Assembly (NCBI RefSeq): GCF_905171765.1
Contig: NC_053390.1
Location: 508,947,444 to 509,011,443, forward strand
Direction of reading: 5' to 3'
Origin: Bufo bufo
Lineage: Eukaryota; Chordata; Amphibia; Anura; Bufonidae
DNA: 64,000 nucleotides
Both the position numbers and the translations under genes were made by a program. Positions 1 to 10,190 of this stretch are shown piece after piece; the first letter of the stretch is position 1; each line of letters starts with the position of its first letter. The notes under the pieces were generated by a model. That model was given only the letters and a program-made list of their open reading frames with translations. It made no database searches and had not been told where the DNA came from.

Positions 1-59
1 TGATGATTATGGCTCATAGTTAATGAAAACCCAAAAATTAGTATCTCAGAAAATTTGAA

Positions 60-460
60 TATTATAAGACCAATTAAAAAAATTTGCTTTAATACAGAAA
101 TGTTGGCCTACTGAAAAGTATGTACAGTATATGCACTCAGTACTTGGTTGGGGCTCCTTTTGCATGAATTACTAAATCAGTGCAACGTGGCATGCAGAGC
201 TTTATGGTAGCCTTGGTTGCTTTGATAACAGCCTTCATTTCGTCTGCATTGTTGGGTCTGCTGAATCATTTTCTTCTTGACAATACCCCATAGATTCTCT
301 ATGAGGTTTAGGTCAGGCGAGTTTTCTGGCCAATCTAGCACAGTGATACTGAGGTTATTAAACCAGGTATTGGTGTGGGCAGGTGCCAAGTTCTGCAAGA
401 AAATGAAATCGGCGTCTCCATAAAGCTTGACAACAGAAGGAAAGTCTGACAAAAATAAAA
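60..460 (-). pseudogene. Tc1/mariner transposase remnant (C-terminal part)
   Basis: The minus strand encodes the end of a DDE transposase. It shows FLQNLAPAHT, the block around the second catalytic acid, and then SPDLNLIENLWGIVKKKM, the block holding the catalytic Glu. In Tc1/mariner relatives the first block normally reads QDxAPxH, so the catalytic Asp appears replaced by Asn. The residues usually found just after AHT are also missing. Upstream sequence is disordered, and the N-terminal DNA-binding half is absent. Protein similarity runs over about 177-450, and non-coding element sequence probably continues to about 60. No matching second terminus was found, so this is a dead, truncated copy. 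Confidence 0.75.
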
Positions 461-1172
461 CATACAAACAAAAAAAGAGTTTTTTTTGGTAACAGATGCC
501 ACTGTATGGCATCTGTCTGAGGCATCCATTAATGTATACAACTGTCATGCCAACACTCCGTGACCGCTGCTGTCTTGCTGTTCCGGACAGGCGCAGGCAT
601 CGCTCTACCCTCCCTGTGTGACATAGGATTAGTGATCTGTGAACTTTCCTTTAGCACTGCAAGAGTTAATGCTTACCTCCTGCCCCTGTCCAGGTGCTGG
701 TTAAGTTGCTCAGTCTCCCTATTTAGCTGGGCTGTGGATCCACCTGTCACGGCCTATGGTGTGCGCTGTGACACTGTTGCTACACTTGCAGTTGCCCGCG
801 GCAACGTGTTGCTGTGTGTGCATGCGGTGGCAGTGTCTCGGCCTTCTCGGTGATTGCTGTGACATGGTTGCCACGCACTGAGGAAGGGGTCTCTTCACCC
901 CGAAACGCGTTTGGTATGACAGTGAGGAATTATCTACAATCGTGTATCTACACTTGGATTGAAAGCTTCAAACTATCTGCACCAAAGAGATTTGAAAACC
1001 CCGCCTGGAATTACAGCTCACCTGACCTGTCCAGCAAACCACGTGGGACTCCACACAGGTCCTGGAAGGTCAGAGCGGTGATATCAAGCAGCACCGCTAC
1101 TACATATCCAGGAGCGTGGGGAACTTCATATATAGACTTTGCCTAAAGGTCCTTGCAGCTCACAACAGAGCA
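461..1172. other. Non-coding stretch without a recognised gene
   Basis: Open frames here (up to 110 codons) have no recognisable domain and show the Cys/Val-rich look of translated non-coding DNA. A short hairpin GTTGCC-CGC-GGCAAC lies near 792-806, and a related one (GTTGCCTGCGGCAAC) near 2566-2580, so both stretches may come from one repeat family. The hammerhead-like motif at 872-915 lies inside. Confidence 0.4.
872..915 (+). ncRNA. Hammerhead-ribozyme-like motif, copy A
   Basis: CTGAGGA (878-884) is followed by an extra A and a perfect 5-bp hairpin (GGGGT 886-890 with ACCCC 897-901). Then come GAAA and the self-complementary hexamer ACGCGT (905-910). Flanking bases can form a short bulged stem I (CA 876-877 with TG 912-913). 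The layout matches a type I hammerhead with a palindromic stem III, as known from Penelope-like retroelements. Departures are CTGAGGA in place of CTGAtGA and one extra A before stem II, so activity is doubtful. No PLE protein remnant was found next to this copy. Confidence 0.45.
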
Positions 1173-1174
1173 TA

Positions 1175-1659
1175 AGGCTGAGTTCACACGGGCGAGATTT
1201 CCGCGCGGGTGCAATGCGGTAGGTGAACGTATTGCACCCGCACTGAATCCGGCACCATTCATTTCAATGGATCTGTGTACATGAGCGTTTTTTTTCACGC
1301 ATCACTTCTGCAATGCTTTAAAATCGCAGCATGTTCTATATTCTGCGTTTGTAACGCAGGACAGGCCCCATAGAAGTGAATGGGGCTGCGTGAAAAACGC
1401 ACTGCATCCGCAAGCAAGTGCGGGTGCGATGCGTTTTTCACTGATGGTTGCTAGGAGATGTTGTTTGTAAACCTTCAGTTTTTTATCACGCGCGTGAAAA
1501 ACGCATCAAAACGCATTGCACCCGCGCGGAAAAAACTGAACAACTAAACGCAATCGCAGACAAAACTGACTGAACTTGCTTGCAAAATAGTGCGAGTTTC
1601 ACTGAACGCACCCTGAACGCATCCTGAGCCAATCCGTCACGCCCGTGTGAACCCAGCCT
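1175..1659 (+). mobile_element. Short TIR element (MITE), copy 1, TA flanks
   Basis: The 485-bp element is bounded by AGGCTGAGTTCACACGGGCG on the left and an inverted CGCCCGTGTGAACCCAGCCT on the right, with TA on each side (1173-1174, 1660-1661). It has no coding capacity. TA flanks fit mobilisation by a Tc1/mariner-type transposase, but no sequence in the window proves which one. Confidence 0.8.
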
Positions 1660-1794
1660 TACACTTGGAAACCTTGGTGTACAAGCGGACCGATCATAGG
1701 AGCGGTAAAGTACCCTGCATAATTACAAATCTAAGTAGTGCTGCAATGTGGATATACTAACAACTCCTCAATTAATGTGGAACTTACAACCATA

Positions 1795-2279
1795 AGGCTG
1801 GGTTCACACGGGCGTGACGGATTGGCTCAGGATGCGTTCAGGATGCGTTCAGTGAAACTCTCACTATTTTGCAAGCAAGTTCAGTCAGTTTTGTCTGCGA
1901 TTGCGTTTAGTTGTTCAGTTTTTTCCGCGCGGGTGCAATGCGTTTTGATGCGTTTTTCACGCGCGTGATAAAAAACTGAAGGTTTACAAACAACATCTCT
2001 TAGCAACCATCAGTGAAAAACGCATCGCACCCGCACTTGCTTGCGGATGCAATGCGTTTTTCACGCAGCCCCATTCACTTCTATGGGGCCAGGGCTGCGT
2101 GAAAAACGCAGAATATAGAACATGCTGCGATTTTAAAGCATGGCAGAAGTGATGCATGAAAAAAAACGCTCATGTACACAGACCCATTGAAATGAATGGT
2201 GCCGGATTCAGTGCGGGTGCAATACGTTCACCTACCGCATTGCACCCGCGCGGAAATCTCGCCCGTGTGAACTCAGCCT
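1795..2279 (-). mobile_element. Short TIR element (MITE), copy 2, inverted
   Basis: This is the same family and the same 485-bp length as the element at 1175-1659, in the opposite orientation and with TA flanks (1793-1794, 2280-2281). By eye the two copies differ at only a few positions. With the 131-bp spacer they form an inverted repeat of about 1.1 kb. Confidence 0.8.
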
Positions 2280-2281
2280 TA

Positions 2282-3672
2282 CAGTCTCAGGACTATGATG
2301 CTTGGAGTTAGCATTTAACAGCTACGGCCATACAGCCATTCCAAGGGTGCTAGTGCTATTGAAAAATAGCCCCTCCCAGGGACGTATTTCCAGTGTATTT
2401 GACTATTTGCGGTATATTTTTTTGTTTTTATGAGATGTTTTATATGTAATATTGTAGTGTGTTTATTTTTAAGCCTATAAAATTCATGTGGATACCTATT
2501 TACTGTGTGTTTGCCTAATATTGAGTGACCCCCTATCCAAACTTTATATGGTTGCCACGCATGTTGTTGCCTGCGGCAACGTGTAGCTTTCCTATGCTTG
2601 TGTGTGCACTTCCCCTTTAAATGGCTTCCTCTCCTTGTCTGGTGTTGGAAGGGTTAACTCCCTTCCTAGTGTTTTAACACTGGGTTTATGTGTGAGTGGG
2701 TGTGGCTGCTTGGGCTATTTAGCCTCTGCTGGATGCCTGAAGCTGGGGGGTACTCCAGCTATGGTGTATGCTGGAGTTATCCTCCTGGTCTTCATATGCC
2801 ATCTGTCCAGTGAGGGCCACCCTTGTGGTCATAGTAGATGTTCTTGTGGTGTCTCACGTTATTGCAGCTATGTGTCCTGGGTTCCTGTTTGGTTTGTGGT
2901 GTGTGCTGTGTCCTTTTATGTTGGTGTGGAAACCAGCACTTGTGCACGGGTTCCAGTCAGTGTGTCTGTGGCAGGTAGGTGTGTTACTGGTTTCACTTAC
3001 CTGCCATCTACATATGCTGTATGTGTTCCCCTCTCCTTGCAGCTTGGCCAGTGGAGACTCCTGTTCGTCCGTGTTTTGGAGGAACAGGTCGTCTTGCCCT
3101 GCTCCTAGTCCAGGGGTTTCCTGAGGGTTAGTAGGGCCCCGAGGTTCCGGAGTATGAGCCCTCCTACCATCTGGGTTGGCTCATACGGTTAGGAGTCAGG
3201 GTCAGAATTAGGGACGCATTAGGAGGTGACCTGCTCCCTGATCCCGGCGCCTGGCCTAGCAGCTACCCGTTATCCCTTTGATACCGCACGGTGGGGGGTT
3301 TCCCCCACTCCCCGCCGTGACACCACCTCCTTGCCTGAGCTTTGAGGGTTTTCTAGTTGCTAGTACCAGCAAAGGTGGTCTCTTGTCTGAATACCCGTGT
3401 ACCGTACCTTGCCTACTGATTTTGCTTCTTGTCACCTGCCCCGACCTTGGAACTGTGACCTGCAATACGCAAGTACTTAGCCTGACTTTGGACTGCGTTC
3501 ACATTATGGTTTTCCCGAGTCCTTGGTGCTTCACACCAGTGTCTCTGACCCTCAGCCAACTACACCAGGACTACTCCAGGAGGTAGCAGCTTGGTTGGTT
3601 CTCTGTGGCGAAGTCCAGATCACTGTATAGGGGCTAAAGGGTGAATACCAGGGAACTGCCAGGACAACACCC
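2282..3672. other. Non-coding stretch, possible old repeat
   Basis: No gene is recognised. Open frames at 2602-3108 and 2768-3124 overlap in different frames and have no known motif. The GC-rich portion 3080-3620 resembles the style of a retroelement LTR or untranslated region. I found no paired LTR, primer site or polypurine tract, so that remains a guess. Confidence 0.3.
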
Positions 3673-3675
3673 TTA

Positions 3676-4481
3676 GGCCTCTTTCCCACGGGTGTCATGT
3701 TTTTGGCCCGGATAAGATGCGAGTGCGTCGCAGGAAAATACGCGATTTTTCCGCATGAGTGCAAAACATTGTAATGCGTTTTGCACGTGCGTGAGAAAAA
3801 TCGGCATGTTTGGTACCCAAACCCAAACCCGAACTTCTTCACAGAAGTTCGGGTTTGGTGTTGTGTAGATTGTATTATTTTCCCTTATACCATGGTTATA
3901 AGGGAAAATAATAGCATTCTTAATACAGAATGCATGGTACAATAGGGCTGGAGGGGTTAAAAAAAATAAAAAATAATTTAACTCGCCTTAATCCACTTGT
4001 TCGCGCAGCCCGGCTTCTCTTCTGTCTTCTTCTTTGAGGAATAGGACCTTTGATGATGTCACTGCACTCATCACATGGTCCATCACATGATCTTTTACCA
4101 TGGTCATGGATCATGTGACGGACCATGTGATGAGCGTAGTGACGTCACCACATTCTGTATTAAGAATGCTATTATTTTCCCTTATAACCATCCCAATCGT
4201 TTCCTAGCAACCGTGAGTGAAAATCGCACCGCATCCGCACTTGCTTGCGGATGCTTGCGATTTTTACGCAGCCCCATTCATTTCTATGGGGCCTGCGTTG
4301 CGTGAAATACGCACAAAGAGGAGCATGCTGTGATTTTCAGGCAACGCACAAGTGATGCGTGAAAATCACCACTCATCTGCACAGCCCCATAGAAATGAAT
4401 GGGTCTGGATTCAGTGCGGGTGCAATGCGTTCACCTCACGCTTTGCACCTGCGCGGAAATCTCGCCCGTGTGAAAGGGGCC
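3676..4481. mobile_element. TIR element with an internal inverted-repeat insertion, TTA flanks
   Basis: The termini GGCCTCTTTCCCACGGG and CCCGTGTGAAAGGGGCC are near-inverted and flanked by direct TTA on both sides (3673-3675, 4482-4484). A 3-bp TTA/TAA duplication is typical of the PIF/Harbinger superfamily. Inside lies a second inverted repeat (3894-3932 with 4151-4189), which looks like a separate palindromic insertion. The right-hand third resembles the 1175/1795 elements. No transposase is encoded. Confidence 0.65.
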
Positions 4482-4566
4482 TTAGGCTTAGCCCAAATTC
4501 CAACTGGTTAGTTGCCTCAGTGGGTCCACACCCACTGTTCGTTACAGTATCCTTTTGTATACGTTA

Positions 4567-4951
4567 GGCTACTTTCTGGGTCCGCTTGTGAGATCTGTTT
4601 CAGGGCTCTCACAAGCGGCCCAAAGCGGATCAGTTCAGCCCCAATGCATTCTGAATGGATAAGAATCTGTTCAGAATGCATCAATTTGGCTGCGTTTGGT
4701 CTCCGTTCCGCTTTTGAGGCGGACACTAAAACGCAGATTGCAGCGTTTTGGTGTCCGCCTGACGATGCGGAGCCAAACTGATCCGTCCTGACTTACAATT
4801 TAAGTCAATGGGAAAGGATCCGTTTTTCACTTTTTTGAATGAATAATGCAAACGGATCCGTTATGAACGGATACAAGCGTTTGCAGTATCGGTGCGGATC
4901 TGTCTGTGCAGATACAAGACGGATCCGCACCGAACGCAAGTGAAAGTAGCC
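4567..4951. mobile_element. TIR element, 385 bp, TTA flanks
   Basis: Termini GGCTACTTTC and GAAAGTAGCC are inverted and flanked by TTA on both sides (4564-4566, 4952-4954). The body is non-coding, with several internal GGATCCG motifs. A Harbinger-type non-autonomous element is the best fit by flank length. Confidence 0.65.
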
Positions 4952-4954
4952 TTA

Positions 4955-5749
4955 AACATATGACAAAAATGTGATGTGAACCCAGCTTAATATGTTTCTG
5001 ACGTCTCTGGGTCATGAGTGGCTTGACACAAGGAGTGGGACAGTTGTAGCCCATGTCCTGGATACGTCTGTGTGTTTGCTCTTGAAGCACTGACTCCAGC
5101 TGCAGTCCACTCCTTGTGACTCTCTCCCAAATTCTTCAATGGTCTTTTCTTCACAATCCTTTCAAGGCTGCTGTTATCGCTGTTCCTTGTGCGCCTTTTT
5201 CTTCCACAATTTTTCCTACCAACTCAACTTTTCATTAATATGCTTGGATATATCTTCTATTTTAAACACAAACATACATATGTTTTTGAGCTGGACAATC
5301 CCTGACATGAAGTTTTTTTCTTAGCTATCACATTTGCTTTTTATCTAAAGCACTGTGGTTTGTTACCCTATATGCATTGGTCTCTCAAGTTTCAATGGCT
5401 TCATTTTCTATTTTCAACATACAATGGTCTTTCCTGGGTCATCGTAATTTGAAACTAGACTCAAGATACAATGCCTCAGACACTGCTGACCTGTAGCAAA
5501 TGTGATTGACTGGAAGATCCAACCAATCAATGTGGGCATCTTACCGGAAAAACTAGTAGTGCCTCTCTAGATTACAGTATGGTACTACATGTACTGTACT
5601 GCTCTTTGCCTGTGCCCGGATGAGCACCTCCTCTGGACAACAGGTGAGGATGGCTCCACGTTATTTTTCTGGTATACTGTGTGTATTGTACAGGATCCTG
5701 AAGGAGTTTCTGTACTCACATAAATAAAGATTTACAGCTTCCAGCTCTC
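4955..5749. other. No recognised feature
   Basis: AT-rich sequence with no open frame longer than about 87 codons and no terminal repeat that I can pair. Confidence 0.4.
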
Positions 5750-5824
5750 TAAGAGCAGGTTTACATGGCTTGATGGAGCTGGCGAATGTCAGTAAGGAGG
5801 CATTTCTCCCCGACAAATTACCTG

Positions 5825-5988
5825 TGTGATGGACTGAACCGTCACTGGGGCTGCTGGAGAAGCCTGAGGGCTAGCCTCCTTCCTACGGACTATAGACCCA
5901 GAACTATGGAGACCCCCTCAGACCTTTTGGGGTTACAAGGAACTATGAACCCTGATTTATCTGTGGAATTTATATGACACATATTTCC
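5825..5988 (+). repeat. Inverted fragment of the LTR 5' end
   Basis: 164 bp matching the reverse complement of about 7557-7720, starting at the same TGTGATGG terminus. It is joined directly to internal minus-strand sequence of the same element at about 5988. Confidence 0.75.
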
Positions 5989-6909
5989 TCTCCCTGCAAG
6001 GTACACTGCTGCTGGGGAATGGAGACGCTGCTCTCCTCTCCCTGCAAAACATACTGCCGCTGGGGAGCAGGACCGACTGTCCCTACTCCCTGAAACTCCG
6101 GCTGCCGATGGGGAGTCAGACCGACTGTCTGGACTCCGGGTAACGCTGGCTGTAGTTGGGGATCTGGGCTGGCTGCCCAGCATCCCTGTAGTGCTGGTGG
6201 AGAGACTTCGGTCCCATCTCTACCTGCCTTCGGGAGGTCTTCCCAGAACCAGTCGATGAAGTTCCCTACTTTGGGAGCTGGTAGGGAAGCAGGGGGTATC
6301 GCCGCCCAGTCTTCCCAGTTGTAGGATGGCAGATATGGCTCTGCTTGTCGGGTAGGTTGGGGCTGAACGGAGCTGAGCAGGTGTTGGTAGGTCTGCTCCA
6401 GCTCCCACTCCCTTGTTACCAGGTGCGTCATGTCTTTGCTCACCTCCCATCCGTCAGCATAAACATGCATGCCCATGCGGTAGTTGTAGATGTCCCAAAA
6501 CCTAGACTCCTCCATGCTGCCGAGATCAATGTCCTCCTCCAAGGCCTCCCATAGTAACCCAGGTCCATCATAATCCTTCCCTTCGGGTAAGTCGTGCTCG
6601 GCCGTCCAGGGGGTATGTTGAATGACATGCCACCTTAGGGCCCGGTAAGCATCCTAGCCAAAGCTCCTTACATACCAGGCTCTGGAGCTCTGTTACCCAC
6701 TCCTCCAGGGGCTGCTCTCCCAAGAGACCCATACGCATCGCCATACGCTTCTGTAGCCGCTGCTCATAACTAGGGAGACTCTCACCTCGCCGCCGCTGGG
6801 CATTTTCCAGGGCATCATACCAGACTTCATTTCTGTCTGCATCCCTGTAGTCCGCGGCTGCCTCCTCCTCCTCGTCATTGAACACTGTCCGAAGACTAGC
6901 CGATTCCAT
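5989..6909 (-). pseudogene. gag-like coding remnant of the LTR element
   Basis: Two minus-strand open frames (6909-6568 and 6542-5970) follow the primer-binding site and are out of frame with each other. The first is charged, with a run of Glu and Ala near its start. The second has a Trp/Tyr-rich region and then a Pro/Gln-rich tail carrying an imperfect repeat with the core PxxQxxLQG, about 20 residues per unit, several times over. I see no CCHC zinc knuckle and no protease, so gag is assigned by position only. The last residues before the stop at 5970 are read from the inverted LTR fragment, which means the original C-terminus is lost. Confidence 0.45.
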
Positions 6910-7006
6910 CCGGCTGTATCCAGGGGCGCTGTACGGATACTAGCTTTGCCCTCAATATACTCCACGAACGGTGTCTCCGAGCTGCTTCTCCTCGCACTAG
7001 GACACC

Positions 7007-7024
7007 ATCCCACTGCTGCCACCA
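7007..7024 (-). promoter_or_regulatory. tRNA primer-binding site (tRNA-Leu-like)
   Basis: Read on the minus strand the 18 bases are TGGTGGCAGCAGTGGGAT, one base after the LTR end. They complement the 3' end of vertebrate tRNA-Leu including CCA with about one mismatch, as recalled from tRNA-Leu acceptor and T-arm sequence. This fixes the element's direction. Confidence 0.65.
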
Positions 7025-7025
7025 A

Positions 7026-7720
7026 TGTAACGGATCTCCTGGCAGCCCGACTGGGTACCTCCGTTGATGGATGCTCCTAGTGCTTCCTGAGGACTCCAAG
7101 CACTCCGCTCGACACCGTAACCACCATAGGAACAAGGAACAGCTCTTACAAGAGCTAGGGGTTATAGCCAGGGGAGTATACAGCGTATAGCAATAACCAC
7201 ACACATGAGACGAGGCTCTATGTTGAAGTCCAAAACAGGAACTCACTTTATTGAAGACCAACTCAATATATATACAGTTCAAGAAGTCTAACAACATAAC
7301 GCAATCAACCATGAACAACATGCAAACAGACATCCCCCCCCTCTCACTCCATAATGAATGAATAGGGAGAGAGGAGACACATGTGATGGGATTATCTCCT
7401 GAGTGTATCATAGGGTGATCTACTCATCTAAGAGTCGGCTGCTCCTAGAGTCACCTATCTTAATCCCATCACTAACACAATCAGTAGGAGTCTCATTGCA
7501 GAGTTAACCCCTTTTTGTGTTGCTGAATTCACACCCTGCACCTTTAATGGGCAATAGGAAATATGTGTCATATAAATTCCACACATTAATCAGGCTTAAT
7601 AGTTCCTTGTAACCCCAAAAGGTCTGAGGGGGTCTCCATAATTCTGGGTCCATAGTCCGTAGGAAGGAGGCTAGCCCTCAGGCTTCTCCAGCAGCCCCAG
7701 TGACGGTTCAGTCCATCACA
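7026..7720 (-). repeat. Long terminal repeat of the retroelement
   Basis: This LTR has TG...CA boundaries on the minus strand and is 695 bp long. It contains the promoter/terminator region of the element by family logic, although I did not place a TATA box with confidence. The first 164 bp are repeated in inverted orientation at 5825-5988, at about 96% identity by eye. Confidence 0.7.
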
Positions 7721-8054
7721 GCCTGTTCCTCAGTGGAGGTGAAGAGCTACATTTACAATTTGCAATAATCTCCTCCACTGTGTGGGGATAAGTGATGGCC
7801 ACTTCAGTTGCTCATCCCCATACATATCCATTGTTTCTGGGCAGCAGATGGCTATCTACACAGCAGGATCTGCTGCCCAGAAACAATAAATGAGGTGTCT
7901 GCACCAACAATCATTTCTCCCTATGAACGAGCATTTCGTTCTTTTATTGAATGATCTGTGACACCTTTACATGGGCTGATTATCTGGAACGAGCTTTAGT
8001 ACAAACATTTGTTAAAGATGATCGGCCCGAACATGGGGCTGTGTAAACCTGCTT

Positions 8055-8722
8055 TAACTGTTATATGTAAGGATTTATCTTATCTGCTGTAGTTATGTGA
8101 TTATTTTTCTTTGATCTTCATTTCATTTAGGATTACATTTTGGGTCTTTGAAACCAATTACTATTTTTCATAGAGTTATGTATCAGGATATAATGATTTC
8201 AACATACTATAGTCCTCCCGGAACCAATTAATATCATAATTTGAGGGAGCATTGTATAATGCACTACTGCATTTATGAGCTTTTAGTCTTCAATGCACAT
8301 TTTTGGTCATGCGTTACTGTTATTTCTTTGTATGCTTACTAAAGTGTACTCAGCCTTTTTTATCCTTTGTGTATGTTTTTATGGGTTCATATACATTAGG
8401 TTCGGACTGTGTAGGTTAGGTGACAGTCTTTTTTGGGGTGTATCTAGGGTGAAATCCATCTAGTTTCAAAATTGTTTTATGTTTCTGTGTAGTAAAGATA
8501 TATCTTTTGGTAATTTGTGGAGGTATGCATTCATATATTATTGACATTAACAAATGCAAAAGATACTAGAAGTAGTGATAGGTGCTGTCGGTCATTATGA
8601 TCCATAGTGAGGGTGACTAAAATGTCTTCTGTTGTGATAAGCTGAATAAGCTCATACATATACTTTGTAATGTAAGTGTTGGGGTTATTCTCTTTTATGA
8701 ATTAGAATTAGCAACCCTTTAA
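8055..8722. other. No recognised feature
   Basis: AT-rich non-coding sequence between two inserted elements. No open frame or pairable repeat of note. Confidence 0.4.
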
Positions 8723-9350
8723 GGGGTTTCTGTCATCAGAAAAATCGTTATGTAGCTGGCTGACATTAGAGATGTGCTAATGTCAGCAGAACATAACTGT
8801 ATGACTTATATCTCCCTGCCTGCCCCCGTTTGCGCTAAATAATGAATTTTATAATATGCAAATGAGCCTCTAGGTGCTAGTGGGGCGTTGCTGCAGCACC
8901 TAGAGGCTCCGTCCTCTCACCGTTTGGCACGCCCTTGTAAAGGTGATTGACATCCTTTGTCTCCTCCGTGCCCCGCAAATCCTGCGCCATCCATTTTAGT
9001 ATTAGGCGCAGTGAGTGAAGGACGGCAGCAGACGAGCGTCCTTCATTCACTGCGCCTGCACCTAATACTAAAATGGACGGCGCAGGCGCAGGATTTGCAG
9101 GGCACGGAGGAGACCGAGGATGTCAATCACCTTTACAAGGGCGTGCCAAACGGTGAGAGGACGGAGCCTCTAGGTGCTGCAGCAACGCCCCACGAGCACC
9201 TAGAGGCTCATTTGCATATTATGAAAGTCATTATTTAGCGCAAACGGCGGCAGGCAGGGAGATATAAGTCATACAGTTATGTTCTGCTGACATTTAGCAC
9301 ATCACTAATGTCAGCCAGCTACATACCAATTTTTCTGATGACAGAAACCC
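8723..9350. mobile_element. 628-bp foldback element, TTAA flanks
   Basis: The left end GGGGTTTCTGTCATCAGAA and the right end TTCTGATGACAGAAACCC are inverted, and the match continues inward to a centre near 9030, so most of the element is one hairpin. The TTAA tetranucleotide flanks both ends (8719-8722, 9352-9355), as produced by piggyBac and Kolobok transposases. An open frame at 8957-9238 crosses the palindrome centre and is not a gene. Confidence 0.8.
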
Positions 9351-9692
9351 TTTAAGAATGCTTTGTTACATCTACAATTGCATATTATAAAAAGTGAGGC
9401 ATGGGAGCCGGAGATAGAAGTGTCAAACAAACATTTTGTAAACTCATACTCATGTTTCAGTATAGTGCTTGTCACAGAGAACCAAATGGGAGGACTGTGG
9501 TAAAATGCTTCCTGCCATAAAGATATTATGAATAGCATAAAGCTGACTGACTGATAATTTCCGACTGATTGGTTTTGACAGCTACATTCCTGTAGAAAGA
9601 CATTTCACATAAAAATAAAAAAAAAGCTTGCATATACATAAGCCCAAGTGTAATTCATTCCCCCTCCTCCTCTTGCCTCAGTTTTATTAGGG

Positions 9693-9892
9693 GTATTCTT
9701 GCTATTCCTGGCAATCCCATAGAGTTTGAATGGAGCAGCAGTGCACATGCTCCACCTGCTACCCCATCAAGACAGGGTAACGTAACCCCGTTCTCAGGAT
9801 TGTGGGAGTCCCACTGGTTGGACCTTAAACGATCAGTTAGTTATCCCCTATTCACTGAAGAGGGAATTCATTGTAGTAACTGGAATACCCCT
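9693..9892. mobile_element. Probable short TIR element
   Basis: GGGGTATTC near the left end and GAATACCCC near the right end are inverted, enclosing about 180 bp. TTAA-like sequence lies on the right only. A related stretch in another orientation appears at about 47985-48205. The boundaries are uncertain. Confidence 0.4.
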
Positions 9893-10190
9893 TTAAAGTA
9901 ATAATAGTATAACTTAAATGTAACACCCCTTTGGACAGCCTTCGATAGGCAGGGTGTATGGCAGTTTTCACCTTACTATGGCGCAGTGCCTCCACCCCAA
10001 TCTTGTTTGGAGCTCTATAGGATAGTAGGAGGGTCTTCCCAGTGGCATAACTAGATATGACTGGGCCCCCCTAGCAACTTCTTCGCAACCCGCTCCTCCC
10101 GTGCAACCCCCACTTCTGTGGCTAGTCGAAATCGCTCTCTCAGACAAGACCTGGCAACTGCTTTGTCTTTTCCTATAGTGTCTCTATATA

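Larger units (their letters stand above)
5825..7720 (-). mobile_element. LTR retrotransposon remnant with inverted terminal LTR pieces
   Basis: On the minus strand a 695-bp LTR (7720 down to 7026) begins TGTGATGG and ends CGTTACA. One spacer base follows, then a primer-binding site, then gag-like coding sequence. At the other end (5825-5988) lies a 164-bp copy of the same LTR start in the opposite orientation, so the element is bounded by inverted LTR ends instead of direct LTRs. No pol gene and no proper 3' LTR remain. Outer flanks acctg (5820-5824) and gcctg (7721-7725) look like a 5-bp target duplication with one mismatch, suggesting that the structure arose before or during integration. 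The LTR, tRNA-Leu-type primer site and 5-bp duplication suggest a Gypsy-type element. Confidence 0.7.
5753..8054. mobile_element. TIR element split by an LTR retroelement, TAA flanks
   Basis: The left end GAGCAGGTTTACA and the right end TGTAAACCTGCTT are inverted, with direct TAA on both sides (5750-5752, 8055-8057). About 400 bp of its own sequence remains (5753-5824 and 7721-8054), including an internal hairpin (about 7832-7888). Everything between is a later retroelement insertion. The 3-bp TAA duplication suggests a Harbinger-type non-autonomous element. Confidence 0.6.

Noticed and set aside
560..1146. Short secreted-protein-like open frames
   Set aside because: Hydrophobic, Cys/Val-rich translations without conserved motifs; the stretch includes a hammerhead-like RNA motif and looks like repeat-derived non-coding DNA.
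5970..6542. Host gene with a Pro/Gln-rich repeat tail
   Set aside because: It sits directly downstream of an LTR and primer-binding site in the correct orientation and its end is read from an inverted LTR piece, so it belongs to the retroelement.
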